DNA from: Pseudomonas sp. Leaf48
GTDB taxonomy: Bacteria > Pseudomonadota > Gammaproteobacteria > Pseudomonadales > Pseudomonadaceae
NCBI RefSeq assembly: GCF_001421885.1
Contig: NZ_LMLH01000023.1
Coordinates: forward strand, 54,407-118,406
Length of the DNA: 64,000 bases
Direction: 5' to 3'
Part shown: positions 44,005 through 51,946 of the stretch, piece after piece
Layout: each line of letters begins with the position of its first letter
Numbering within the stretch: position 1 is the stretch's first letter
The notes under the pieces: generated by a model
Database searches by the model: none
Seen by the model: only the letters and a program-made list of their open reading frames with translations
What the model was told of the DNA's origin: nothing
Position numbers and translations under genes: made by a program

Positions 44005-44457
44005 CTACGCCTTGTTGGCCCCTAAAGACTTCAAGAAATAAACCACCCGTTCGGTCTCTGTGAAACCCAGAGCCTCATGCATGGCGTGGCTTCCCTGGTT
44101 ATTGAGCAGTGCGTCCGAAGCCAACTCGGTGCATCCCATTTCTTCGGCCCACTGCTGGATACCCGCAACGAGTTGTCGCGCGATGCCTTGGCCCCGACTG
44201 GCGGGCTGGACGTACAGTCCTTCGAGAAAGGCCACAGGCGATGAATGGGTACCGTTGACATAGTCCGCTCGGAGCGAAGCCTCGGCAAACCCTGAAGCAT
44301 TGCCCTGTTCATCAACGAAGATCAGTACCAGATAGCGCTCTGGCGCGCTCAGTATGGTGTTTTTGACATGGTCATTGTCCGAAGCGGAATCCGGCCACAG
44401 AGCAACACGCAGGGGCAGCCAACCATCATGGTCGAGCAAAGTGCAGCGCTTTATCAT
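44005..44457 (-). CDS. GNAT acetyltransferase, AAC(6')-I-like
   Basis: 150-aa GNAT protein that resembles aminoglycoside 6'-N-acetyltransferases of the AAC(6')-Ig/h/j group as I know them. Shared features: WLPLRVALWPDS near the N-terminus, ASLRADYVNGTHSSPVAFLEGLYVQPASRGQGIARQL (acetyl-CoA binding Q/RxxGxG/A), then CTELASDALLNNQGSHAMHEALGFTETERVVYFLK at the C-terminus. The size is right for the family. There is no visible ribosome site at the ATG. The gene is alone and flanked by REP debris; no integron or transposon features are seen, so this looks like an intrinsic chromosomal gene. Whether it modifies aminoglycosides is untested. Confidence 0.82.
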   Translation of the reverse strand: MIKRCTLLDHDGWLPLRVALWPDSASDNDHVKNTILSAPERYLVLIFVDEQGNASGFAEASLRADYVNGTHSSPVAFLEGLYVQPASRGQGIARQLVAGIQQWAEEMGCTELASDALLNNQGSHAMHEALGFTETERVVYFLKSLGANKA

Positions 44458-44529
44458 TTAGGGAGAACCGAAGGAATAATTGATGAATATCATAGGTCAT
44501 CCTCGATCAGGCTTGAACGGTCAGCTCGC

Positions 44530-44725
44530 TCTTCCCAAGTGCGCCTGACGCGCCGCCATCGCCGGCAGGCCAGCTCCCACAGGACTTGTGTCATGCGCGG
44601 ATGCCGAATTCCCCATCCAAACCTGGAGCTGGCTTGCCAGTGATGAGGCCCTCACATCCACCATCTTTGGCGGCTGACACGCCGCTATCGCTGGCAAGCC
44701 AGCTCCTGCAGGGGATTGGAGTCGA
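44530..44725. repeat. REPIN fragments related to the 43065 array
   Basis: The gap 44458-44835 holds two degenerate units: CCATCGCCGGCAGGCCAGCTCCC near 44559-44581, then GGAGCTGGCTTGCCAGTGATGAGG near 44625-44648 with its partner GCTATCGCTGGCAAGCCAGCTCC near 44684-44706. The 80 bp between the last two match the array type loosely. No gene is present; the mechanosensitive channel promoter probably lies at 44730-44830. Confidence 0.75.
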
Positions 44726-44835
44726 GCGCGGAATCAGCGGGTAGGCGCTTCGGCAAATCTGACATCCATTCATCGCTGAACTAGGCTGCGTTAGAAACCC
44801 TTGTCCTGAATCTTTGTGATGAAAGGAACCAAGCC

Positions 44836-46446
44836 ATGCGCAGCAGGCTGCTCGCGGTATTGTTTACTGTCTTCGGGCTGTTCTGGTCAGTGTTGCTCTG
44901 GGCCGAGGATGCACCGCAGGTGGTTGACGCTCCCGCTGAATTGAAAGTGGCCAACCGCAGCATCATGGTGTTTCGCGCGACCATGCTGGGCGAAACACCG
45001 GTTTCTCGGGTCAAGCGGGCGAAGACGGTGATTATTGAAGCGCTGGATGAGGCGCAGGACCTTAACGTCACCCTAGACCCGGTGCTCAACAGCTACATGG
45101 TGCTGCTGGGCAGCAGGCGCGCGTTTATCGTGACGCCAAAGGATTTCGACCCCACTGAATTCGACTCGGCGCAGCAGGCCGCCGAAGCCGCGGCCGCAAA
45201 ACTCAGCCAGGTGGTGGCGGAAGTCCATGAGTCTCGCAGCCTGCGCTTGATAATCTGGTCAGTGGGGGCTGTCTTGCTCGCCACGGCTATCTACCTGGGC
45301 CTGCTCCTTGGCATGGTGTTTGTGCGCCGCAAACTACTGGCCAAACTACCCGGGCTGATGCGTCGACATACCCAGGCGCTGAAGGTCGGGCAAGTACCGC
45401 TGATTGACGCCAATTACCTGTATCCAGTGGTCAGCCGCCTGCTGGAGTTGCTGCGCTGGGCCCTGGTATTGCTGCTCACCTACGAGTGGCTGGGTTTTGT
45501 CCTGTCGCGGTTTCCCTACACCCGGCCATGGGGCGAAAGCCTCAATAACTATCTGCTGAATGTCGCCGACTATCTACTGGAAGGGATCCTCGGGGCCATC
45601 CCCGGGATTGGCGTGGCCCTGGCGATCTTTTTCATCGCCCGCGGTGTAAGCGCCTTCTCTCACAGGGTTCTGCGGCGCATGTCCGGCCCCGGCACTGTCA
45701 GTTGGCTGAACCATGAAACCCTGCAACCAACCCAACGCCTGACGTCCCTGGCGATCTGGCTGTTTGCCCTGGCCATGGCCTATCCCTACTTGCCGGGTGC
45801 CGGCACCGATGCCTTCAAGGGCCTGTCGGTGCTGATCGGTCTGATGATTTCCCTGGGGGCGTCCAGTGTGGTGGGCCAGGCGGCCGCCGGATTGATCCTG
45901 ACCTACACCCGTACCCTGCGGCCGGGCGAGTTCGTGCGTATTGGCGATCACGAAGGCACCGTCACAGAACTGGGCATGTTCACCACCAGCATCCGCACAG
46001 GTCTGGGCGAGGTTCTGACATTGCCCAACTCAATGATCACCAGTGCAGTCACCAAGAACTATTCGCGGGTCGTTCAGGGCCCCGGTTATGTGGTCGATAC
46101 GGTGGTGACCATCGGCTACGACACGCCGTGGCGGCAGGTCGAAGGGATGTTGCTGGAAGCGGCCCGGCGCACTCCCGGCATTCTGGAGAAACCACCGGCG
46201 CAGGTATTCCAGACGGCATTGTCGGACTTTTATCCCGAATACCGCCTGGTGGCCCAGGCCATTCCGAGCGAGCCCCGGCCGCGCGCGGTGTTGCTGAGCA
46301 TGCTGCACGCCAATATCCAGGATGTGTTCAATGAGTACGGCGTGCAGATCATGTCGCCGCACTATCTGGGCGACCCGCAGGCAGAGAAGTGGGTGCCGAG
46401 GGACAAGTGGTTTACCGCGCCTGCGCAGGAGCCGAAGGACATCTGA
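44836..46446 (+). CDS. MscS-family mechanosensitive ion channel
   Basis: Inner-membrane tension-gated channel of 536 aa, larger than E. coli MscS (286 aa), with an N-terminal signal peptide (MRSRLLAVLFTVFGLFWSVLLWA) and a periplasmic domain of about 110 residues. Membrane helices follow near 138-165, 205-230, 255-275 and 305-345. The pore-lining and beta-domain signature reads GLMISLGASSVVGQAAAGLILTYTRTLRPGEFVRIGDHEGTVTELG near 337-382, with VLTLPNSMI after it. It probably protects against osmotic downshift. AAGGA lies about 10 bp before the ATG. It is a single gene. Confidence 0.93.
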   Translation: MRSRLLAVLFTVFGLFWSVLLWAEDAPQVVDAPAELKVANRSIMVFRATMLGETPVSRVKRAKTVIIEALDEAQDLNVTLDPVLNSYMVLLGSRRAFIVTPKDFDPTEFDSAQQAAEAAAAKLSQVVAEVHESRSLRLIIWSVGAVLLATAIYLGLLLGMVFVRRKLLAKLPGLMRRHTQALKVGQVPLIDANYLYPVVSRLLELLRWALVLLLTYEWLGFVLSRFPYTRPWGESLNNYLLNVADYLLEGILGAIPGIGVALAIFFIARGVSAFSHRVLRRMSGPGTVSWLNHETLQPTQRLTSLAIWLFALAMAYPYLPGAGTDAFKGLSVLIGLMISLGASSVVGQAAAGLILTYTRTLRPGEFVRIGDHEGTVTELGMFTTSIRTGLGEVLTLPNSMITSAVTKNYSRVVQGPGYVVDTVVTIGYDTPWRQVEGMLLEAARRTPGILEKPPAQVFQTALSDFYPEYRLVAQAIPSEPRPRAVLLSMLHANIQDVFNEYGVQIMSPHYLGDPQAEKWVPRDKWFTAPAQEPKDI

Positions 46447-46912
46447 CTGCCGGCAGAGTGCCCGGTGTCAATCGTCCAGTGAAAACTGACGCGTTGGCTT
46501 TTGATCTTGTCATTGATCCCGTCCACCGCTGTCGAGTGATCAGGACCACGCGCAATCTGCGGGGCGATAGATATTTAATTGAATAAAATGCTTATTGCGT
46601 CAGGCGATTTTTATCGCTGAACGCAAGATTACATATAAACAGTATTCACTGTTTTGATGGCTGCGACAGGGTCTTTGCAATCAATCGCGTATGATTTTTT
46701 TGCGTGAACTCTGAACACATTGCTCGCATTGTCAGCTCTTTCCGATAGCCAAGTAGGATGCTTCCTTTTTCGCTGATTCTCTGCTGGCGGCTCGTAGTAA
46801 CTGGCAAGAAGTATGGTGGAATAAAGTGTTGGCGCCTTGACTTCCCTGCCCATAGTTCAAACCGCCTGTAGCGGGGTATTTCTCCGCGTCAAATCATAAA
46901 AGTGGAGAAATC
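46447..46912. other. AT-richer intergenic gap with an 18-bp palindrome
   Basis: This 466-bp gap is noticeably less GC-rich than its neighbours from about 46560 to 46830. It holds AAACAGT-ATTC-ACTGTTT at 46637-46654, a perfect 7-bp inverted repeat. A minus-strand frame at 46629-46853 (74 codons, MGREVKAPTLYSTILLASYY) has a different base composition from the surrounding genes and no recognised domain; it may be a gene remnant. The MFS gene downstream is preceded by GGAG, so its promoter lies in this gap. Confidence 0.5.
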
Positions 46913-48121
46913 ATGGCTAATCCCTATCGCGAGCTTCTGACAACCCCCGGGGTAATGGGGTTAGTCATCGCGAGTTCCATTGCCCGTCTACCGCACGCCA
47001 TGATCGGCATCGGCATCATTACCATGTTGGTGCAGCATACCGGGTTGTATTGGCTGGCCGGTGCTGTCGCAGGTACTTTTACCCTGGCCAATGCCTTGAT
47101 CGGCCCACGAGTGTCGAAACTCGTTGATCAGCGCGGTCAGAGTCGAGTCCTGCCCCTGGTGACGGCCTTCAGCGTTGGCATGTTGCTGGCGCTGATACTG
47201 GCTGTGTATCTGAGTGCTCCGGTCGTACTGCTTTTTATTCTTGCGGCATTGGCGGGCATGATGCCCAGCATGCCCGCCATGATAAGGGCGCGCTGGACAC
47301 AGCTTTTCCGTGGCAAGCCGCAACTACACACGGCCTTCTCGCTGGACACGGTACTGACTGAACTCGCCTTTATTATCGGCCCACCCATCGCCATTGGCTT
47401 GAGTACGAGTTTCTTCGCCGAAGCCGGCCCCCTTGCCGCGGTGGTGCTGCTGATTATCGGCGTCACGGCTTTTCTGCTGCAGCGTCAGACCGAGCCGAAG
47501 GTCGTCGTATCCAGCAGCAAAAGCACAGGTTCGACCTTGTTTATCCCTGGTGTTCGCACCATCGTGGTGGCGCTTCTGGTGATGGGGGTGATCGGCGGAT
47601 CAATCGATGTGGCTGTGGTTGCTTTCGCCAACGAACAAGGTTGGCCCGCGTCTGCCAGTTTCATCCTCGCGGCCTATGCCCTCGGCTCATTGATCACTGG
47701 CCTGACATTCGGCATGTTGAGGCTCACCCTGTCGATTGAAAAGCAGTTCCTTGCAGGAGTGTTGGTAACAGCGGTAACGGGCGTGCTGCCGATTTTCTCT
47801 GCGGATGTCTACATCCTTGCCGGGATGCTTTTTGTAGCAGGCAGTTCGTTCGCACCCACTATGGTCATTGTCATGAATCTTGGTTCGATCATCGTTCCAT
47901 CGTCCAGGATCACCGAAGGGCTGACCTGGATGACGACAGGTATAAGCACCGGCGTAGCGCTCGGTGGGGTACTTGCGGGCCTGGTCATCGACGTCTACGG
48001 CGCGCGGGCAGGGTTCGGTGTTGGTATTGTCGCGGGGGTTGTATTGGTTGTGGTCGTGCTGCTCGGTATGCGAATACTTCGCGCCGCGCCGGCGATGTAC
48101 CCCGAGGCGACCGTTCAGTAA
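46913..48121 (+). CDS. MFS transporter of unknown substrate
   Basis: 402-aa major facilitator superfamily protein with twelve hydrophobic segments. The start at 46913 has GTGGAG 6 bp upstream. A degenerate MFS loop-2 motif is seen around GPRVSKLVDQRGQSRVLP (residues 64-81). A cluster of Ser and Lys near residue 200 (VVSSSKSTGS) marks the central loop between the two six-helix halves. The substrate cannot be told; drug or sugar export are both possible. It is convergent with the MHS-type transporter gene. Confidence 0.88.
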   Translation: MANPYRELLTTPGVMGLVIASSIARLPHAMIGIGIITMLVQHTGLYWLAGAVAGTFTLANALIGPRVSKLVDQRGQSRVLPLVTAFSVGMLLALILAVYLSAPVVLLFILAALAGMMPSMPAMIRARWTQLFRGKPQLHTAFSLDTVLTELAFIIGPPIAIGLSTSFFAEAGPLAAVVLLIIGVTAFLLQRQTEPKVVVSSSKSTGSTLFIPGVRTIVVALLVMGVIGGSIDVAVVAFANEQGWPASASFILAAYALGSLITGLTFGMLRLTLSIEKQFLAGVLVTAVTGVLPIFSADVYILAGMLFVAGSSFAPTMVIVMNLGSIIVPSSRITEGLTWMTTGISTGVALGGVLAGLVIDVYGARAGFGVGIVAGVVLVVVVLLGMRILRAAPAMYPEATVQ

Positions 48122-48208
48122 TTGGCACTGCCCCAGTGACAGGACCCAATCAGAAAACAGTTCACCTCCAGAGCCTGTCAGGGTAAGCGCTGCTTTGAAC
48201 ATGGATCG

Positions 48209-48228
48209 AGCCCGGATTCACCCGGGCT
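48209..48228. repeat. Stem-loop between the MFS genes
   Basis: AGCCCGG (48209-48215) pairs with CCGGGCT (48222-48228) around ATTCAC. It has no U-tract. It lies 88 bp past the MFS stop and could be a transcript-end structure upstream of the terminator at 48263. Confidence 0.6.
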
Positions 48229-48262
48229 GATCGCTGCTATCTGATGAGGGGTTGGTGGCAAA

Positions 48263-48291
48263 GGGGCAGGGTCAGTGCCGTCCCCTTTTTT
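48263..48291 (+). terminator. Probable terminator of the MFS gene
   Basis: GGGGCA at 48263-48268 can pair with TGCC and CCCC at 48276-48285 with a 2-nt bulge, followed by TTTTTT at 48286-48291. It is oriented to end the plus-strand MFS transcript, just before the stop of the convergent gene. Confidence 0.65.
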
Positions 48292-48298
48292 GCGCCTT

Positions 48299-49636
48299 TC
48301 AGGCCGTGGCGCTGACGCCTGCTCCGTTGTTCCGGGGCGCAATGTCATGCAGGGAAATCCGCGAAGTCTCGGGTAGCGCCAAGCCACCCGCCAGCGCCAG
48401 CAATGCCACCGCGATCAGATAGAACGCCGGTGACAGGTTGCTGCCGGTGGTGCTGATCAGCCACGTCGCCACCAGCGGGGCGGTACCGCCGAAGAGGGTG
48501 TAGGCCATGTTGTAGGTAATTGCCGAGGCGGTGTATCGGGTTCGGGTCGGGAAGGTTTCCGAAAGCAAGGCCGCAGTGACCACGCCACATAACACCGCGC
48601 CAATCGCCAGGAGCATGACGCCGACGATGGACGCGGCGAACGAGCCGGAACTGGCCATCAGGAACGATGGATACACCACCACGATCAGAAGGACGCAAGC
48701 GGTCACCACTGTCATTCGCCGACCGACCCGGTCCGAATACAACCCGGCGAGGGGGCAGATCGCCGCGGCGAACAGCAACGCAATCAGTGACACCAGCAAC
48801 GCCGTTGCACGAGTGAGGCCACCGGCGACTTGCAGGTAGGTCGCAAAGTAGGTGGTGAACATATAGAACGACAGGGCCGTCAATGACACGAAGGCGCCCA
48901 GGCAGCAGATCGCCGCGCCATGGTTGCGCAGGGTTTCCTTGAGCGGGGAGTGCGCGACCGCATGGTCCTGGGTTACCGCCTGGAATGCCGGGGTCTCATC
49001 GAGTTTCCAGCGCAGGTAGAGTCCAACCAGGCCCAGCGGCGCGGCAACCAGGAACGGCAGGCGCCAGCCCCAGCTGCCCATCGCTTCGGCCGACAATGAC
49101 GCCTCGAGTGCGTAGGCCACCACCGCTGCTGCGGCAAACGCGGAAAATGTCGACACAGGGATGAAGCTGCCGTACCAGGCGCGTTTATCACTTGGTGCAT
49201 GTTCCATGAGGTAGGCACAGGCACCGGCGTATTCCCCGCCTGCGGAAAAGCCCTGGGCACAACGGATCAGCGATAGCAGCACCGGCGCCATGACCCCGAT
49301 CGCGGCGTAGGTGGGCAGAAGACCGATCAAGGTCGTCGCCGCGGCCATCAGCAGAATCGTGATGGCCAGGGTGCGCTTGCGGCCGATCCGGTCGCCCAGC
49401 ATGCCGAAGAAAATCCCGCCAAGGGGCCGAAACGCAAAGGCCACGGCAAACACCGCGAAGGTCTTGAGCAAGGCGGCGCTGGCATCGCCGCTGGGGAAAA
49501 ATTGCTGGGCGATGGTTGTGGCTAGAAAACCATAGACGGCGAAGTCGAACCACTCGACAAAATTGCCGATGCCGGCAGCCACAATCACTTTCCTCAGCGT
49601 TTTTACACTGACTTGTTCGGTAGCTGCATTCGTCAT
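48299..49636 (-). CDS. MHS-family metabolite/proton symporter
   Basis: 445-aa MFS protein of the metabolite:H+ symporter group (KgtP, ProP, ShiA-like). The start is at 49636 (GGGGT upstream); an earlier ATG at 49651 has no room for a ribosome site. The family signature GNFVEWFDFAVYGFLAT lies near residues 24-40, then GDRIGRKRTLAITILLM near 81-97, and IRCAQGFSAGGEYAGACAYL near 124-143, followed by twelve helices overall. It imports an organic acid or osmolyte with protons; the substrate is unknown. It is a single gene, convergent with the MFS gene. Confidence 0.92.
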   Translation of the reverse strand: MTNAATEQVSVKTLRKVIVAAGIGNFVEWFDFAVYGFLATTIAQQFFPSGDASAALLKTFAVFAVAFAFRPLGGIFFGMLGDRIGRKRTLAITILLMAAATTLIGLLPTYAAIGVMAPVLLSLIRCAQGFSAGGEYAGACAYLMEHAPSDKRAWYGSFIPVSTFSAFAAAAVVAYALEASLSAEAMGSWGWRLPFLVAAPLGLVGLYLRWKLDETPAFQAVTQDHAVAHSPLKETLRNHGAAICCLGAFVSLTALSFYMFTTYFATYLQVAGGLTRATALLVSLIALLFAAAICPLAGLYSDRVGRRMTVVTACVLLIVVVYPSFLMASSGSFAASIVGVMLLAIGAVLCGVVTAALLSETFPTRTRYTASAITYNMAYTLFGGTAPLVATWLISTTGSNLSPAFYLIAVALLALAGGLALPETSRISLHDIAPRNNGAGVSATA

Positions 49637-49970
49637 GGTGGACCCCGGCATTCCGTTAGTAAGCTTTGGATTATCCGGTCACAAGCCCAGGCGGTTTACC
49701 TCAAAAGTGTCATCGGCATAGTCAGGACCGACTTGCGGCTGTTGAATCTGGTGTCCAGCGTCCTCTGTCAATGACTTAAAAGATCGCCGCCTCCCGCAGG
49801 GAGTCGCCTAAACGTGTCGGAGCTGCTGAAGGCTGCGATCTTTAAACGTGCACTCATCATTCCATTGGAACTCCCCATAACGCCGCTCCGTCATCTGCAT
49901 TGAGGGGGGCTGCGGCTGTTTCGTGGCGATCCCTGATAACGCTTTTTTCATTCAGAAGGCGAGGGGCGAC
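49637..49970. repeat. Intergenic gap with an inverted AAAGATCGC element
   Basis: This 334-bp gap contains an imperfect inverted repeat: AAAGATCGCCGCC (about 49779-49791) and GGCTGCGATCTTT (about 49831-49843), 12 of 13 bases pairing, with a 39-bp loop. It is another common fluorescens-group repeat family, different from the TGTGGGAGCGGG type. No gene is seen. The promoter of the three-gene set below must lie in the last 120 bp. Confidence 0.7.
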
Positions 49971-50621
49971 ATGAACACTACAGACAGCGGCACCGATAGC
50001 CAGCCAGATAAACCTGATTCAGGAGGGCCAGAGCAAGGCTTTGAACACTTGAAGGAAAACGTCACAGAGGCATTGGGCGGCGCCCGGCAGCAGGCGGATG
50101 CGCAGTTCGGCCAATATCGCGATACCGCCGCCGACCAGATCGAGGCGCTGGCCCAAGGGGCGAAGTCTTTCGTTTCGGAACTGGAGGACAAGGACGCCCT
50201 TGGCATGTCCGACTACCTCGCGGACATGGCCGAATCCATGAGCGGGCTGGCCGGCAATCTGCGAGGCAAAAGTGCCGAACAGTTGCTCCATGACGGCGCC
50301 GACCTGGCCCGCAACAACCCTGCGTTGTTCATTGCCGGCAGCATTGCCCTGGGCTTTGGCCTGTCGCGCTTTCTCAAGGCCGGTGCCGCCCCCGCGGCGA
50401 CATTTGCCGATTCCAGGGATCCGGCCGCAGACCATTCAATGCCTGCGTCAGGTGGTTTTGGAGCGCAGCGGCCCTACGAATCGCCCCTACCATCACACGC
50501 GGGTCAAGGCCCTGGCCTGGCCACTGGCATTACGCCGGCCGCGCCCAACGAGCAAGACCACACTTCGGACTTTGCTACTCGCCCGACCCCTGGTTCGACA
50601 AACTTCAATGGAGCACTGTGA
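49971..50621 (+). CDS. YqjD-like membrane-anchored stress protein
   Basis: 216-aa protein from the ATG at 49971, chosen for GAGGGG 4-5 bp upstream. It has a long amphipathic, Ala/Gln/Glu-rich helical part (residues about 20-100: HLKENVTEALGGARQQADAQF) and one hydrophobic stretch, NPALFIAGSIALGFGLSRFL near 120-140, like the C-terminal anchor of E. coli YqjD (DUF883), followed by a low-complexity Pro/Gly/Ser tail. The function is unknown; YqjD-type proteins associate with membrane and ribosomes in stationary phase. Its stop overlaps the next start. Confidence 0.75.
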   Translation: MNTTDSGTDSQPDKPDSGGPEQGFEHLKENVTEALGGARQQADAQFGQYRDTAADQIEALAQGAKSFVSELEDKDALGMSDYLADMAESMSGLAGNLRGKSAEQLLHDGADLARNNPALFIAGSIALGFGLSRFLKAGAAPAATFADSRDPAADHSMPASGGFGAQRPYESPLPSHAGQGPGLATGITPAAPNEQDHTSDFATRPTPGSTNFNGAL

Positions 50622-51052
50622 TGAACAGAGAAGATCCGGATTTCCCTGGCGCAAGACCGATGCCCGTACCTGATCCTGACGTTTCGGTCGTCGGCCTGCT
50701 ACGGCAGTTGGCCCGCGAAGTGCCCGCGCTGTTCACCAAGGAACTGGCGCTGGCCAAAGCCGAGCTACAGACCAGCCTGACAACGCTCAAGGCAGGCATT
50801 GCCGGGGTCGCGAGCGGTGCGATTGTGCTGCTGGCAGGCTTCATCATCCTGTTGATGTCCGCCGTCTATGGGCTGAGCATCGTGATGGCGCCGTGGCTGG
50901 CTGCGCTGATTGTTGGCGTCGTGGTGATGATCGTCGGGTTCGCCATGCTCCAGGCTGGAAAAAAACAGTTCGAGCCGTCCCATTTAAAGCCTGACCGGAC
51001 GCTGGACGCCTTGAACAAAGACCAGGAAGCGCTGCGCAGGAGAGTCTCATGA
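50621..51052 (+). CDS. YqjE-like putative holin-superfamily membrane protein
   Basis: 143-aa protein with an amphipathic N-terminal helix (VVGLLRQLAREVPALFTKELALAKAEL) and two membrane helices (AGIAGVASGAIVLLAGFIILLMSAVY; APWLAALIVGVVVMIVGFAML). This matches the YqjE/actinobacterial phage-holin-3-6 family; despite the name these are host membrane proteins. The start at 50621 shares its A with the preceding TGA; GGAG is 7 bp upstream. It overlaps the following gene by 4 nt (ATGA). Confidence 0.88.
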   Translation: MNREDPDFPGARPMPVPDPDVSVVGLLRQLAREVPALFTKELALAKAELQTSLTTLKAGIAGVASGAIVLLAGFIILLMSAVYGLSIVMAPWLAALIVGVVVMIVGFAMLQAGKKQFEPSHLKPDRTLDALNKDQEALRRRVS

Positions 51053-51873
51053 ACAGTGAATTCGAATACGAGTCGCAGAAAAGTCCAGAGGCCATCGAGC
51101 GCGATATCGATGCGCAGCGGGAAAGCATCGGCAACATTGTCGACGCACTGGAAAGCAAGTTCACCCCGGGCCAGGCCTTCGATCAGGCGTTGTCTTTCAT
51201 GCAGAACAACGGGACGACTTTCCTGAGCAACCTGGGCACCAGCGTGCGCAATAATCCCGTTCCAGCCGTGCTCACATCGGTTGGTTTGCTGTGGCTGATG
51301 ATGAGCCAGAACCGTGCGCCGACGCCGCGCCTGACTTACCCCGTGACGCCGGATAAGAACAAGGCCGGAGAGTGGGCCGATGGCTTGGCGGAGGGTATCG
51401 ACAGTGCGCGAGACCATTTGCACCAGACTGCCGACACGCTCAAGGAGGGTTATCAGAGCGTGAAAGACAAGGCGGCGAACCTGGGAGACAACCTCGGCGC
51501 GGCCAGCGACAACATCAGCCACGCCATGCACGACGCCAGCGACCGTTTGGTGCACAGCACGCAGGTAGTGGGTGATCAGTTGGGCCGTTTGCTCAAGGAA
51601 CAACCGCTGATGGTCGCCGCTGCGGGTATTGCACTGGGCGCCATGCTCGGCGCGGCATTACCGTCGACGGCGACGGAGCAACGTTACATGGGCAAGACCA
51701 GCGCCGGCTTGGCCGACAAGGTCAAACAGCAGGCACGGGAGGGGTTTGAGGCGGTGCGCGATACCGTCACCAAAACGACGGATCACCCGGATGCACAGAA
51801 CAAGCCGCAACAGGCTCAAGCCGAAACCAGCAGTGGTCCCGCCGATCTGTCCAGAGGATTGGGTACTTCGTAA
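51049..51873 (+). CDS. DUF3618-type amphipathic helical membrane protein
   Basis: 274-aa protein starting with the DUF3618 motif (KSPEAIERDIDAQRESIGNIVDALESKFTPG, residues about 11-41). One hydrophobic segment (NPVPAVLTSVGLLWLMM) lies near residues 68-84 and a second (QPLMVAAAGIALGAMLGAAL) near 185-204. Between them is a long apolipoprotein-like amphipathic helix with repeated KDKA, NLGD and AMHDAS elements. The function is unknown. Third gene of a tightly coupled set with YqjD- and YqjE-like partners, similar to the E. coli yqjDE arrangement. The operon ends at the terminator 51888-51921. Confidence 0.85.
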   Translation: MNSEFEYESQKSPEAIERDIDAQRESIGNIVDALESKFTPGQAFDQALSFMQNNGTTFLSNLGTSVRNNPVPAVLTSVGLLWLMMSQNRAPTPRLTYPVTPDKNKAGEWADGLAEGIDSARDHLHQTADTLKEGYQSVKDKAANLGDNLGAASDNISHAMHDASDRLVHSTQVVGDQLGRLLKEQPLMVAAAGIALGAMLGAALPSTATEQRYMGKTSAGLADKVKQQAREGFEAVRDTVTKTTDHPDAQNKPQQAQAETSSGPADLSRGLGTS

Positions 51874-51887
51874 GGGGTAGCAGGATT

Positions 51888-51921
51888 AGCGGGAAGTCTG
51901 AACCGGCTTCCCGCTATTTTT
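51888..51921 (+). terminator. Terminator of the YqjD/YqjE/DUF3618 operon
   Basis: AGCGGGAAG (51888-51896) pairs with CTTCCCGCT (51907-51915), followed by ATTTTT. A strong rho-independent terminator on the plus strand, just before the convergent kinase gene ends. Confidence 0.92.
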
Positions 51922-51946
51922 GCCGCTGAGCGTACAGGGCAGACAC

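Noticed and set aside
43859..44041. 60-codon plus-strand frame between the array and the acetyltransferase
   Set aside because: It overlaps a degenerate REP and has no protein-like features.
50621..51052. Phage remnant suggested by the holin-family name
   Set aside because: No other phage genes are near, and the family is a host membrane-protein family in a coupled operon.
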